Origin: Rhodocyclaceae bacterium | GTDB lineage: Bacteria; Pseudomonadota; Gammaproteobacteria; Burkholderiales; Rhodocyclaceae | DNA length: 64,000 nt | Reading direction: 5' to 3' | Assembly (NCBI GenBank): GCA_016791115.1 | Contig: JAEUNL010000061.1 | Location: 85,634-149,633, forward strand | Shown: in pieces, positions 35,364 through 43,772 of the stretch | How positions within the stretch are numbered: the first letter of the stretch is position 1 | Layout: each line of letters begins with the position of its first letter | Notes under the pieces: model-generated | What the model was told of the DNA's origin: nothing | The model's database searches: none | The model's input: the letters and a program-made list of their open reading frames with translations, nothing else | Translations under genes and position numbers: made by a program

Positions 35364-35378
35364 GGAACTTTAAGTTCC
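35364..35378. promoter_or_regulatory. 15-bp perfect palindrome between epsA and epsB
   Basis: GGAACTTTAAGTTCC (6-3-6) is located ~85 bases upstream of epsB and ~120 bases upstream of epsA, in the divergent promoter region. Its length and symmetry fit a homodimeric regulator such as a LuxR-type protein; EpsA is the obvious candidate. This is inference. Confidence 0.5.
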
Positions 35379-35462
35379 GAGTCCGAAAGTTGCCGTTAAG
35401 TTTTCCGCGGTTCCGATAAGCTATTTGGCTTTCTCGCCACACAGACCTTTGCCCGATCGGGT

Positions 35463-36857
35463 ATGGACGCTTTGTTAAATCAACAACACCCTCTTCTCAA
35501 ATCGCGCCTGAGTTTGACACGACTCATCACGACGTTTCTGGACCCGGCAGCGTTGGTCATGTCGCTTCTCGTTTCGGCCTGGTTCGATGCCCATACGATC
35601 GACGCGCCGTACGTCGTGCTCGCCCTGATCGTGTTTTCACTGAGCTTTCCCGGGCGATCGTATTTGAACGTGTCGTTTCGTGCAGCGATTCGCGACATTG
35701 TTCTGGGTTGGATACTGCTCGCCGTCGTGCTTGTGTTCTTCGGCTATGCAAGCGGCTACCTCAAGGTCTTCCCGCAGGAAGTACTTCAGACTTGGGCCTT
35801 GCTTGCGCCAGCCATGCAGCTTGGCGCGCATCTGATCCTAAGAATGGTCGTTCCCAGAGTCGTGTCTATGCCAGCGAATCTTCGCAGGGCGGTGATCGTC
35901 GGGGCCAATGACCTTGGGCTGCAACTGGCGCAGCAACTCTCGAAGAATCCCTATCTGGGCGTTCGACTCCACGGCTTCTTCGACGACCGATCCCGACAAC
36001 GACTGGGCGACATAGGGGACGCAAACCTTCTAGGCGCCATGAAGGATCTGGCCTCCTATTCGCGCCAGAACCAGATAGACCTGATCTACCTGTCTTTGCC
36101 GATGACGACACAACCACGCATTCTGAATCTGCTCGATCAACTGGCGGACACGACTGCTTCGGTTTACTTCGTGCCGGACATCTTTGTCACCGACCTCATC
36201 CAGGCACGAATGGATGACGTCAATGGCATGCCGGTGGTCGCAGTTTGTGACACCCCCTTCACCGGCATCAACGGCATCGTGAAATCGAGCAGCGATTTCC
36301 TCCTCGCCTTGTTGTTTCTGGTGCTCGCATCGCCCTTGCTGATCGCAATATCCGTTGGCGTGAAGCGGAGTTCCCCCGGACCCATCCTGTTCCGCCAGCG
36401 CCGCTACGGGCTGGACGGCAAGGAGATCCTTGTTTACAAATTCCGCTCGATGACCGTGATGGAGGATGGTGCGAACGTCACTCAGGCGACGCGCAATGAC
36501 CAGCGAATCACTCCTTTTGGCGCTTTTCTTCGCAGAACGTCACTCGACGAACTCCCACAATTCATCAACGTGCTGCAAGGGCATATGAGCATCGTCGGCC
36601 CTCGCCCGCATGCAGTCGCTCACAATGAAACCTACCGAAAACTGATCAAGGGCTATATGGTCCGCCACAAGGTCAAGCCCGGAATAACAGGCTGGGCGCA
36701 GGTAAACGGTCTTCGTGGCGAAACCGAAACCCTGGACAAGATGAAGCGACGCATCGACTTCGATCTGGAGTATTTGCGCAATTGGTCACTCAAGCTCGAT
36801 CTGATGATCATCATGCGCACTGTCCTGGTGGTGTTCAAGGACCGTAACGCCTACTGA
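35463..36857 (+). CDS. epsB: Undecaprenyl-phosphate sugar phosphotransferase (EpsB, WbaP/WcaJ type)
   Basis: The 464-residue polyprenyl-phosphate hexose-1-phosphate transferase has four N-terminal membrane helices (residues ~20-130), a CoA-binding-like nucleotide domain ([14 protein letters not shown]) and a fifth helix at ~280. The catalytic domain contains [45 protein letters not shown] (the Asp-Glu pair), [15 protein letters not shown] and [20 protein letters not shown]. It starts EPS synthesis by transferring a sugar phosphate, probably glucose-1-P, to undecaprenyl phosphate. It is divergent from epsA. Confidence 0.94.
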   Translation: MDALLNQQHPLLKSRLSLTRLITTFLDPAALVMSLLVSAWFDAHTIDAPYVVLALIVFSLSFPGRSYLNVSFRAAIRDIVLGWILLAVVLVFFGYASGYLKVFPQEVLQTWALLAPAMQLGAHLILRMVVPRVVSMPANLRRAVIVGANDLGLQLAQQLSKNPYLGVRLHGFFDDRSRQRLGDIGDANLLGAMKDLASYSRQNQIDLIYLSLPMTTQPRILNLLDQLADTTASVYFVPDIFVTDLIQARMDDVNGMPVVAVCDTPFTGINGIVKSSSDFLLALLFLVLASPLLIAISVGVKRSSPGPILFRQRRYGLDGKEILVYKFRSMTVMEDGANVTQATRNDQRITPFGAFLRRTSLDELPQFINVLQGHMSIVGPRPHAVAHNETYRKLIKGYMVRHKVKPGITGWAQVNGLRGETETLDKMKRRIDFDLEYLRNWSLKLDLMIIMRTVLVVFKDRNAY

Positions 36858-37207
36858 GGCGTTGCAGTCGCGGTCAGCCCAACCGCCAACCGGCGCTGTA
36901 GCGCCGTGTGGGCATCTGCCGCTGCTCCAGGCGGAGGCAGGAACGATTCCCGCATTGCTGATATTCGTTTGATCGATCGTAGGCTCTGCGGCCCGATTCA
37001 AGGCGGAAGTTCGCGAAGCGAGGAAATCAGACTTTCAGCCTAGTCCGATCGTCGCCTTCCCGCGACAGCGTGACAAAGTTCACAATCACTGCAACTGGGG
37101 ACTGCGCACCCCTGCCATCTGTGTCCTGCATCACGGACCTGTTCCGGGTCGCTAGACAGAATCGCGACGTCCGGATTCTCCAGCCCGACCTTTTCGATCG
37201 GTACACA
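36858..37207. other. Intergenic region after epsB
   Basis: No gene is certain here. A short inverted repeat, CGGCGCT-GT-AGCGCCG at 36891-36906, follows the epsB stop and may act as a weak terminator, although no T-run follows. A GTG at 37070 in frame with the downstream gene could extend that gene upstream by 46 codons. Confidence 0.4.
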
Positions 37208-37594
37208 ATGGAATCAACGATCCCGCTTCTTCGCACTGGCTCATCAAAAGATTCGCACGACGCGCGTCTGATCGATGCCGGGCTACGCTCGCTCAGGGCA
37301 ATCGCCCGGGAATGGGGCCTGGACGACCAAGACGTTTCCCGTCTGCTCGGCGACTCGGGAAGTTCGAACTCAACCTTCGACGAGGTTGCACTCCGCCTGT
37401 CGCACCTGCTTGGCATCCATCGCTCCTTGGTCGCCTTGTTCGGGCAATCGGGATCAAGAATCAGCGCGTGGATGCATGCCGCCAATTCTTCTGTACCATT
37501 CGGAGGGTCGAGTCCCAAGCATGCCATTGTTTGTGGCGATCACTCAAGGCTTGGGGCGATCAGGAGTTACCTCGAATGCCAGATGGTTCTCTGA
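37208..37594 (+). CDS. Divergent Xre/MbcA/ParS-like antitoxin-type protein
   Basis: This ~128-residue protein has the architecture of the antitoxin at 4115: a degenerate HTH-like region (LRAIAREWGLDDQDVSRLLG) and a DUF2384-like toxin-binding domain with LRLSHLLGIHRSLVALFGQ, ISAWMHAANSSVPFGG and [11 protein letters not shown]. It overlaps the start of the next gene by 19 bases, as in Xre-RES pairs. Its neighbour is a RES-like protein lacking the catalytic residues, so this may be a partner protein turned regulator rather than a true antitoxin. A GTG start at 37070 would give 174 residues; ATG 37208 is a compromise. Confidence 0.65.
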   Translation: MESTIPLLRTGSSKDSHDARLIDAGLRSLRAIAREWGLDDQDVSRLLGDSGSSNSTFDEVALRLSHLLGIHRSLVALFGQSGSRISAWMHAANSSVPFGGSSPKHAIVCGDHSRLGAIRSYLECQMVL

Positions 37595-38340
37595 TCGAAC
37601 GGCTCCCGTCGAAGACCATTGCCTGGGGTCGTTGCTACACGGTCACTGCTGCAGGGCTTGATAGTGCGGACTCGGCACTGGAGAACGTTGCGGACCACAC
37701 AGACACGCAGGACCTGCTTGAGCTCGAAGCTCTTGGGAGCACCCGAGTCTCGAACGCTCGATCTCGACTTGGCGAAGACCCTGACGGCCGGCCAAAGGGT
37801 GCATTTTCAGCAGTTGTACTGGATGCTCTCTCGATCCACGCAAATCGCGGTGATCTTTCGGACGAGACTTTCGGCGGCTGGGTTTGCTATCTGCGGAAGG
37901 AAGACGCATTAGACGCGGCCCGCCTGCGTTGGACCGAGTTCTTTGCCTGCTCTGGCGCCAGCGAACTGGAATTGAAGCTCCAAGTGTATTCCGCTCGTGT
38001 TGGGGGGAACTTCATTTCCCGTGATGACTTCATCTGCCATCTGACGGGCTCGCGTTCCGCGAACGACCCGGAAGCTGTCGCAAACGAATTGAGCCTCCTC
38101 TGGCGCGCTGGCATAGATGGCATACTGTTGGCGGCCGACGACGCGCCCGCCACGGCGGCAATTGTGCTGCGGGGCTCGGCAGTCAGTCACGTGCGCCCGC
38201 AGGAAATCCTGACCGCGCTCTGGGATGGCAGGGAGACTTCGATCGTCACGGACGAAACGGACCAATCGACCGGAGACGTCAACGCGGAATCCCCGGAGTC
38301 CCTCCTTGCTCGCGCCTTTGCGGGTTGCCACCCGGTTTGA
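37576..38340 (+). CDS. RES-domain-like protein with apparently lost catalytic residues
   Basis: This 254-residue protein aligns by eye with the RES toxin at 3384: [13 protein letters not shown] matches AVFAIEALTNPRI, and [14 protein letters not shown] plus [16 protein letters not shown] match SRFSDGSYGVYY plus LETALAEVSYHRAVF, followed by [12 protein letters not shown] versus IDLDMRLIAADV. In this alignment the Arg of SRF, the Glu of LAEV and the His of YHR become Asp, Ala and Trp. It is therefore probably not an active NAD-consuming toxin. Four bases separate it from the hybrid kinase gene. The relation to RES is inferred and needs profile search. Confidence 0.55.
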   Translation: MPDGSLIERLPSKTIAWGRCYTVTAAGLDSADSALENVADHTDTQDLLELEALGSTRVSNARSRLGEDPDGRPKGAFSAVVLDALSIHANRGDLSDETFGGWVCYLRKEDALDAARLRWTEFFACSGASELELKLQVYSARVGGNFISRDDFICHLTGSRSANDPEAVANELSLLWRAGIDGILLAADDAPATAAIVLRGSAVSHVRPQEILTALWDGRETSIVTDETDQSTGDVNAESPESLLARAFAGCHPV

Positions 38341-38344
38341 CACG

Positions 38345-40579
38345 ATGACGACCAGCATCAAGTCCGAAATAGCCAGACAGGCCTTTGCTGAACAGGTCAC
38401 GTCGCTCTATCGGGCCAATCCGATGATTCTGCTGGTTACGGTGATCGCAACCATGATCATCTCGCTGGCACTTTGGGGCGAGGTGGACAACGACGCGATC
38501 GTGATGTTCCTCGCCGTATCGATCCTGGTCACGGCGCTGCGATACGGACTTGTCCGCGCCTTTCTGGCCAGGCCGGCGGAAGACGATCGTTACCGGCTCT
38601 GGCTGCATCGCTTCGTTGCGCTTACCGTGCTCGCTGGGTTGGCCTGGAGCGCATTGGGGACTGTACTGCTGCCGCACAGCGGGAGCCCGTTTCGCCTTCT
38701 CGCGCTGCTTACCTTGATCGGGACGATCTCGATCGCAATGTTTTCGCTTTCGTCATTCCTTTCGGCCTATGCCGCACTTGCCGTGCCGGCGCTGGTCCCG
38801 AGCATCGCCCTTCATGCCGTGAGCGGCAATTTTGCCGACCAATTCACTGCGCTGGCTCTGTTGATATTCATGCTCGTCGCACTTGCCTCTGCAGCGCGAG
38901 GTGCGCACGCCTATCGGCGGTCGGTCGAACTGAAGCTTACGGTGACGGAACTTGCCCGGGAGAACGAGCAGGCCCGGGTGGCAGCGGAGGCATCGAGCAA
39001 GGCGAAATCCCAGTTCCTTGCAAACATGTCGCACGAGATCCGCACCCCGATGAACGGCATTCTTGGCATGTCGGAACTGCTGTTGCGATCAGGCCTGAAG
39101 GGGCCACTGGCACGCAACGCGATGACGTTGCGCCGCTCCTGTGAATCGCTACTGACACTCATCAACGAGATTCTCGATCTGTCCAAGATCGAGGCAGGCC
39201 GCCTTGAACTCGAGGCGACAGCGTTCTGTCCGGCCGAAGTTGTTCGCGACACGGCGGCGCTTTTTTCGGACACCGCTCGCCAAAAGGGTCTCGACCTGCA
39301 TGTCGACCTCTCCGTTGCCGCGAATGGGATGGTTATTGGCGACCCGTCGCGTCTGTCGCAGGTCTTGAACAATCTTGTTTCGAACGCCATCAAGTTCACC
39401 GAGGCTGGCGAGATCCAGATCAGCCTGTTCGAAGTCGAGCCAAACGCCGCAGACGACACCCGACGTACGTTACGCATGGAAGTCAGGGACACAGGAGTGG
39501 GCGTCCCACATGATCGACTTCATGCAATCTTCGATGCCTTTACGCAGGCGGACGAATCGACAACCCGGCGTTACGGCGGGACCGGGCTTGGTCTGGCGAT
39601 TGCCAAGCAACTGGTCGAGTTGATGGATGGAGAGATTGGCGTCGATAGCACGCCGAACAAGGGTTCGACCTTCTGGTTCACGATTCGGGTGCCCGTCGCA
39701 GAAGGCGTCGAGGCGCCAGTTCACGCGGCAGACTCTGGCGACGGCAAACGCTTCTCCGGGTCGGTTCTGCTGGTGGACGACAATCCGGTCAATCTTGAGG
39801 TGGGAGTAGGCCTGCTCAATTCCCTCGGGGTATCCGTCACGACTGCGGAATCGGGTGAAGCTGCCGTGGCGGCCGCAGCAGCAGGTGGATTCGACCTGAT
39901 CCTCATGGACTGTCACATGCCGGGTGTCGATGGCTTCGAGGCAACGCAAATCATTCGTCACACCGAACTCGAACGCGGCGAGCCCGCCACGCCCATCGTG
40001 GCGCTGACTGCCAACGCGACACCGAACTGTCGCCAGCGTTGCAACGAAGTCGGAATGAACGCTTATCTCGCGAAACCGTTCCGGATGAGTGATCTCGAAC
40101 ATCTCCTGGCGCGGTTCCTTGCGGCCTTCACCGCCGGTCCAGGAAGCATGGAGGCGACGCTGCAGGACGCCCTATTCGACAGTAACGCGATCGTCGACCT
40201 CAAGGTTATTGCAGATTTGCGCCGCATTGGGGGAAATGGCCGAAAGGACGTGGCGCGTGGCGCGATATCGCTTTACCTGAAGCACTCGCCCCGTCTGTAT
40301 GAAACCATCGTCACCGCGTTGCAGGCACGCGACTTTCCGACGCTCGCGACGGCAGCGCATAAATGGAAATCGAGCTCCGCCATCGTTGGCGCGGCGCAAC
40401 TGTCGAACCTGCTGCAACAGATCGAAGATGGCGCGTCCAACCAGAATCTCTCGATTGGCCGCGGCCTTGAGTCTGAATTGAGCACCCAATTCGAGGCAGT
40501 CCGGGAAGCGCTTACGCTCGCACTTGGCGAGGAGGAGCCCGAAACCCAGGATGCCTCTGAGATACAAGGGGCAGCATGA
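38345..40579 (+). CDS. RpfC-like hybrid histidine kinase (TM-HisKA-HATPase-REC-HPt)
   Basis: This protein has 744 residues. The N-terminal ~190 residues hold 5-6 membrane helices ([35 protein letters not shown] and others) with no large periplasmic domain, as in RpfC. Then come HisKA ([18 protein letters not shown], phosphoacceptor His), HATPase ([26 protein letters not shown]), a receiver ([28 protein letters not shown] with the acceptor Asp) and a C-terminal HPt domain ([14 protein letters not shown]). Together with the RpfF-like gene downstream it may sense a fatty-acid signal. The start at 38345 follows the upstream stop by 4 bases. Confidence 0.85.
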   Translation: MTTSIKSEIARQAFAEQVTSLYRANPMILLVTVIATMIISLALWGEVDNDAIVMFLAVSILVTALRYGLVRAFLARPAEDDRYRLWLHRFVALTVLAGLAWSALGTVLLPHSGSPFRLLALLTLIGTISIAMFSLSSFLSAYAALAVPALVPSIALHAVSGNFADQFTALALLIFMLVALASAARGAHAYRRSVELKLTVTELARENEQARVAAEASSKAKSQFLANMSHEIRTPMNGILGMSELLLRSGLKGPLARNAMTLRRSCESLLTLINEILDLSKIEAGRLELEATAFCPAEVVRDTAALFSDTARQKGLDLHVDLSVAANGMVIGDPSRLSQVLNNLVSNAIKFTEAGEIQISLFEVEPNAADDTRRTLRMEVRDTGVGVPHDRLHAIFDAFTQADESTTRRYGGTGLGLAIAKQLVELMDGEIGVDSTPNKGSTFWFTIRVPVAEGVEAPVHAADSGDGKRFSGSVLLVDDNPVNLEVGVGLLNSLGVSVTTAESGEAAVAAAAAGGFDLILMDCHMPGVDGFEATQIIRHTELERGEPATPIVALTANATPNCRQRCNEVGMNAYLAKPFRMSDLEHLLARFLAAFTAGPGSMEATLQDALFDSNAIVDLKVIADLRRIGGNGRKDVARGAISLYLKHSPRLYETIVTALQARDFPTLATAAHKWKSSSAIVGAAQLSNLLQQIEDGASNQNLSIGRGLESELSTQFEAVREALTLALGEEEPETQDASEIQGAA

Positions 40580-40622
40580 CATGCGCTCTGTGATACAAGG
40601 GGCAGCATGACATGCGCTCTGT
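40561..40622 (+). repeat. 31-bp perfect tandem duplication across the kinase/regulator junction
   Basis: The unit beginning GATACAAGGGGCAGCATGAC is present twice in direct tandem (40561-40591 and 40592-40622). It carries the kinase's last codons and stop, a Shine-Dalgarno-like AAGGGG and the first codons of the response regulator. Copy 1 creates a 9-codon reading frame (MRSVIQGAA, 40581-40610). A recent slippage duplication is the likely origin; because the stop codon and start codon are retained, neither gene is broken. Confidence 0.95.
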
Positions 40623-41022
40623 GGCGCCCAAGCTCGTTCTGGTCGTCGACGATGATGAAGTCGAGAGATATCTGCTGCGTCGTGCGCTCGAGGACCGGGG
40701 ATATCTGGTCGAAGAGGCGGAAACTGCAGATGACGCTTTGATTTGCTGCCAGTTCGCTCAACCGGATGCGCTGGTTTCGGATATTTTCCTTCCCGGCTCG
40801 ACAGGTATCGAGCTTTGCCGGGCCCTGCGGTCGGAGGCAGGCATGGCCCACCTGCCGGTAATCCTGTTAACGGGTAGCAAGGATCCGGGAATCCGGGATC
40901 AGGCAAAAGTAGCAGGCGCATCGGTCTATCTCCAGAAGACCCCTGATCTCTCCCCGGTTATCAACGCAGTATCGGGGCTTCTCAGCCTTGGCGGCAATCC
41001 GGCCCCAGTAAACCGCCACTGA
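40612..41022 (+). CDS. Single-domain response regulator
   Basis: This 136-residue protein is only a receiver domain: LVLVVDDDEVERYLLRRAL (acidic pocket), DALVSDIFLPGSTGIEL (phosphoacceptor Asp), VILLTGSKDPG (Thr) and YLQKTPDL (Lys). It has no output domain, so it must act by protein-protein contact or as a phosphate relay partner for the hybrid kinase just upstream. Its own ribosome site and start lie in the second copy of the 31-bp tandem duplication. RpfG-type HD-GYP output is absent here. Confidence 0.9.
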   Translation: MRSVAPKLVLVVDDDEVERYLLRRALEDRGYLVEEAETADDALICCQFAQPDALVSDIFLPGSTGIELCRALRSEAGMAHLPVILLTGSKDPGIRDQAKVAGASVYLQKTPDLSPVINAVSGLLSLGGNPAPVNRH

Positions 41023-41325
41023 CAAGAGCCCGGGTGGCGGTCGGTCGAGCCTCGAGGCAATCGCCTCCGCAGTGAAACCACAGCGAATGTTGCGCGACGA
41101 AGCGATAGCGCTTTGGACGCGCCTGATTTGCCTCCCGCCTTCCCTCCCAGATTTGGTAGCAAATCCGATCGAGTCGGCATTTAGCACTCCTTAACGAGAT
41201 GTTTGTTAAGAAATGATCGCTAGGTGTTGATTTTCAGATCGATTCCCGACTACGATCCGCCATACCGTCCGGCGAGCCTCGACGTGTCCGGCACGCAAAG
41301 CAGAGTGCTTCTAATTTGGGATTCA
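41023..41325. other. Intergenic region between response regulator and RpfF-like gene
   Basis: No gene was recognised. An inverted repeat CTTAAC (41190-41195) and GTTAAG (41205-41210) with a 9-base spacer is located ~120-135 bases upstream of the ATG at 41326, and may be a regulator site. A GTG at 41224 in frame with the next gene would extend that gene; the extra residues do not resemble RpfF. Confidence 0.4.
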
Positions 41326-42246
41326 ATGGTTACAGCCATGCAAGCCAGCAAGCCGGAAAATGCCGCGGTCGCGTCCCCGAGTTTCGGAACTGGGCTCAAA
41401 GTCCATGTGGGTGACGCTCTCCAAGGCCCGAGGCTGGTCAACAGTGCATCCTTACGGACTGAGTACATCGACTCCCTACGCACCGTCTGGATGCGGATGA
41501 ACTACGTCGGTCGGGCCTGCTTTACCCCCGATTTGATGAAAGATGTTCGGTTGCAACAGCATCTGGTTGCGTCGTCGAGCCAGGAAGTCGATTTTCTGGT
41601 CGTTGCATCCGAGATGCCCGGCGTCTTCAACCTTGGCGGCGACCTCGATCTGTTCCGTCGCATGGTGATCGCGCGGGACCGCGAAAACCTTCTAGCCTAT
41701 GCTACTGATTGCGTTGAAGGAATCTATTTTGCGATCGACGCATGTCGCAGCGGGATCGTGACCATTGCCTTGGTCGAAGGCGAAGCCTTGGGTGGCGGTC
41801 TGGAATGCGCGCTGTCTTGCGACATCGTGGTAGCGGAACGCGGCGTCAAGATGGGTTTTCCGGAAATGATGTTCAGCATGTTCCCCGGAATGGGCGCCTA
41901 CCCGTTGATTCTCCGCCGTGCTGCACCGCACATCGCGGACGCACTGATAACCGGTGCCCAGATTGTCACGTCGGAGCGATTGCATGAATTGGGGCTGATC
42001 GACCATCTTGCCGAGCCTGGACAAGGAGAACGCGTCGTAAGGCGCCTGATCGCGCAGATCAAGAGCCGGCATAATGGATACGTTGGCTACCTGCGTGCGA
42101 AGCGCCATTCTCCCTATGCGATTCAGTATGAAGAGCTGATCAGGCAGACGGAAGAATGGGTCGATTGCGCGCTCGGAATTTCGGACCGGGATCTCCGCTT
42201 GATGGAACTTCTCGTCGAATCGCAGGACAGGCGCAGAGTGGCCTGA
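41326..42246 (+). CDS. RpfF-like DSF synthase (crotonase superfamily)
   Basis: This 306-residue crotonase-fold protein looks like RpfF: VWMRMNYVGRACFTPDLM, FNLGGDLDLFRRMVIARDR, VEGEALGGGLECALSCDI and GFPEMMFSMFPGMGAY, the last two carrying the two Glu residues expected for dehydratase/thioesterase activity. RpfF makes cis-2-enoic fatty-acid (DSF) signals from 3-hydroxyacyl-ACP. The RpfC-like kinase lies two genes upstream. The ATG at 41326 is chosen because the RpfF-like region begins soon after; its ribosome site (GGGA) is weak. General enoyl-CoA hydratases lack the N-terminal MR.xxxFTP element seen here. Confidence 0.8.
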   Translation: MVTAMQASKPENAAVASPSFGTGLKVHVGDALQGPRLVNSASLRTEYIDSLRTVWMRMNYVGRACFTPDLMKDVRLQQHLVASSSQEVDFLVVASEMPGVFNLGGDLDLFRRMVIARDRENLLAYATDCVEGIYFAIDACRSGIVTIALVEGEALGGGLECALSCDIVVAERGVKMGFPEMMFSMFPGMGAYPLILRRAAPHIADALITGAQIVTSERLHELGLIDHLAEPGQGERVVRRLIAQIKSRHNGYVGYLRAKRHSPYAIQYEELIRQTEEWVDCALGISDRDLRLMELLVESQDRRRVA

Positions 42247-42426
42247 GGCGACATCCGGAAGATACCCGTCTCCGACGCTTCCAACGCTTTCGAAATGCCA
42301 CCGGCGGCCGCTGCAATTGCTCTCTTCGTGGTCACATCACATCTCGCCAATGTGCTAACTTAGTTACGTGGGGTTAAGAGGGGCGCCACCGGCTGCGCGC
42401 CGAAACCAAGAGCGGGGGGAAATGTG

Positions 42427-42963
42427 ATGGCGAACGACAAGCAACAGCAATTTTCCGAGTTTCAGGCCAAGAACATGGATGCTGCCATGAAGCTGGCTCA
42501 GCTTTCCATTGAGAACTCCCAGAGGATCATGGAGCTGCAGATCAATACTGCGCGTGCGCTGTTCGAGGAGGGCGTGGCAAACTCGAAAGCGCTTGCTTCG
42601 GCAAGCGACCCGCGCGAGGCGATGGCGCTACGTACGCAGTTCGCACAGACCTCCACAGAGAAAATGCTGACCTGCGCTAGGCAGATTGCAGAAATCACCT
42701 CGAGTACGCAATCCGAAGTCGGGCGCATGGTGACACAACAGCTCTCGACGGGCAGCAAGGATATGGTCGAAGCATTCCAGAAGGTATTCAAAGGAATGCC
42801 TATTGCGGATTCCGGCGCCTTGGGCGCTATGCAAACCGCGATGGATACGGCACGTGCCGCCTTCGATCAGGTTACACGCGCGTCCCAAGAGGCGTTTTCG
42901 ACCTTCAGCAGCATGGCGCAGAAGGCCGGCAATGCTGCCGTAGCACCGAAGAGCAAGAAGTAG
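42427..42963 (+). CDS. Phasin family protein
   Basis: This 178-residue, strongly helical and Lys/Gln/Ala-rich protein includes QFSEFQAKNMDAAMKLAQLS, NSQRIMELQINTARALFEEG and FAQTSTEKMLTCARQI, typical of PhaP/phasins that coat polyhydroxyalkanoate granules. The C-terminus is AVAPKSKK, the lysine-rich tail common in phasins. The start is ATG 42427 after GGGGGGAAATGTG; a GTG one codon earlier is also possible. It is monocistronic, ending in a strong terminator. PHA synthase is not in the window. Confidence 0.9.
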   Translation: MANDKQQQFSEFQAKNMDAAMKLAQLSIENSQRIMELQINTARALFEEGVANSKALASASDPREAMALRTQFAQTSTEKMLTCARQIAEITSSTQSEVGRMVTQQLSTGSKDMVEAFQKVFKGMPIADSGALGAMQTAMDTARAAFDQVTRASQEAFSTFSSMAQKAGNAAVAPKSKK

Positions 42964-42989
42964 CGCTTGCAACACGGCTGATCTTCGAC

Positions 42990-43022
42990 AAAAAAGGGCA
43001 CACGCATGTGTGCCTTTTTCTT
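42990..43022. terminator. Bidirectional rho-independent terminator
   Basis: AAAAAGGGCACAC-GCAT-GTGTGCCTTTTT forms a 12-bp stem with A-run on one side and T-run on the other. It separates the phasin gene from the convergent moaE gene and would stop transcription in both directions. Confidence 0.92.
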
Positions 43023-43049
43023 TGGTCGAAATAAACTGATCGGGCGGCG

Positions 43050-43505
43050 CTAGCTAGCGTCCCAGCGTTGGACGGCTGCGGCGTCCGACTCTCTCGCCTC
43101 GACCCATCGCGCACCATCGGGTGTCACTTCCTTCTTCCAGAAAGGTGCGTTCGTCTTAAGGAAGTCCATGACGAACTCGCAGGCTGAAAACGCCTCGCCC
43201 CGATGCGCGCTGGATACCAGAACGAGGACAATCGAATCCCCGGGCACGAGTCGTCCGTAGCGATGGACCACCAGCACGTCCAGCAGATCCCAGCGCGACT
43301 TGGCCTGTTCGACGATGTCCTCCAGGGCCGACTGGGTCATACCCGGGTAGTGTTCGAGCGTCATCGCCGAAATGCCCTGACCATCATTGCGATCGCGAAC
43401 CAGCCCGACGAAGCTTGCGACAGCACCCACATCGACACGCCCCGCCGTCAGCGCAGCAAGCTCTCGCCCGACATCAAAAGCCTCCTCCTGAACCCTTACG
43501 CCCAT
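43050..43505 (-). CDS. moaE: Molybdopterin synthase large subunit
   Basis: This 151-residue protein contains GAVASFVGLVRDRNDG, LEHYPGMTQSALEDI, VVHRYGRLVPGDSIVLVLVSS, HRGEAFSACEFVMDFLK and APFWKKE, the conserved MoaE blocks including the active-site Lys and the Arg/His that meet the MoaD tail. It converts precursor Z to molybdopterin. It lies 7 bases after moaD and closes the operon before a terminator. Confidence 0.96.
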   Translation of the reverse strand: MGVRVQEEAFDVGRELAALTAGRVDVGAVASFVGLVRDRNDGQGISAMTLEHYPGMTQSALEDIVEQAKSRWDLLDVLVVHRYGRLVPGDSIVLVLVSSAHRGEAFSACEFVMDFLKTNAPFWKKEVTPDGARWVEARESDAAAVQRWDAS

Positions 43506-43512
43506 CGCGAAA

Positions 43513-43767
43513 TCATCCCCCGGTTACCGGCGGGAAGAACGCCACTTCGTCGCCCTCGCCCACAGGCATGGTGGCATCGGCCATGCGCTGATTGACCGCC
43601 GCCCGCAAACGGGTGTCGACCGATATCGATGACCAGTCGCCTCCTCTTTGTGCGAGAAACTCGCGCAGCTTGCCAACGGTATCCACACCGTCAGGAAGGG
43701 ATACATCCTCGGCACCTACGCCGAGCTTTTCGCGCAAACTGGCGAAGAAAAGAATCCGTACACTCAT
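43513..43767 (-). CDS. moaD: Molybdopterin synthase small subunit
   Basis: This 84-residue ubiquitin-like sulfur carrier begins MSVRILFFASLREKLGVG and ends GDEVAFFPPVTGG. The C-terminal GG is the thiocarboxylated end that inserts into MoaE. A translation start 5 bases after moeA and the overall length support it. The gene was read from its ATG at 43767. Confidence 0.95.
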   Translation of the reverse strand: MSVRILFFASLREKLGVGAEDVSLPDGVDTVGKLREFLAQRGGDWSSISVDTRLRAAVNQRMADATMPVGEGDEVAFFPPVTGG

Positions 43768-43772
43768 GATGT

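Noticed and set aside
35379..35462. Sigma-54 promoter for epsB
   Set aside because: No GG-N10-GC pair with acceptable flanks was found in the divergent epsA-epsB region.
43024..43049. Small RNA or gene between the terminator and moaE
   Set aside because: The gap is too short and has no promoter.
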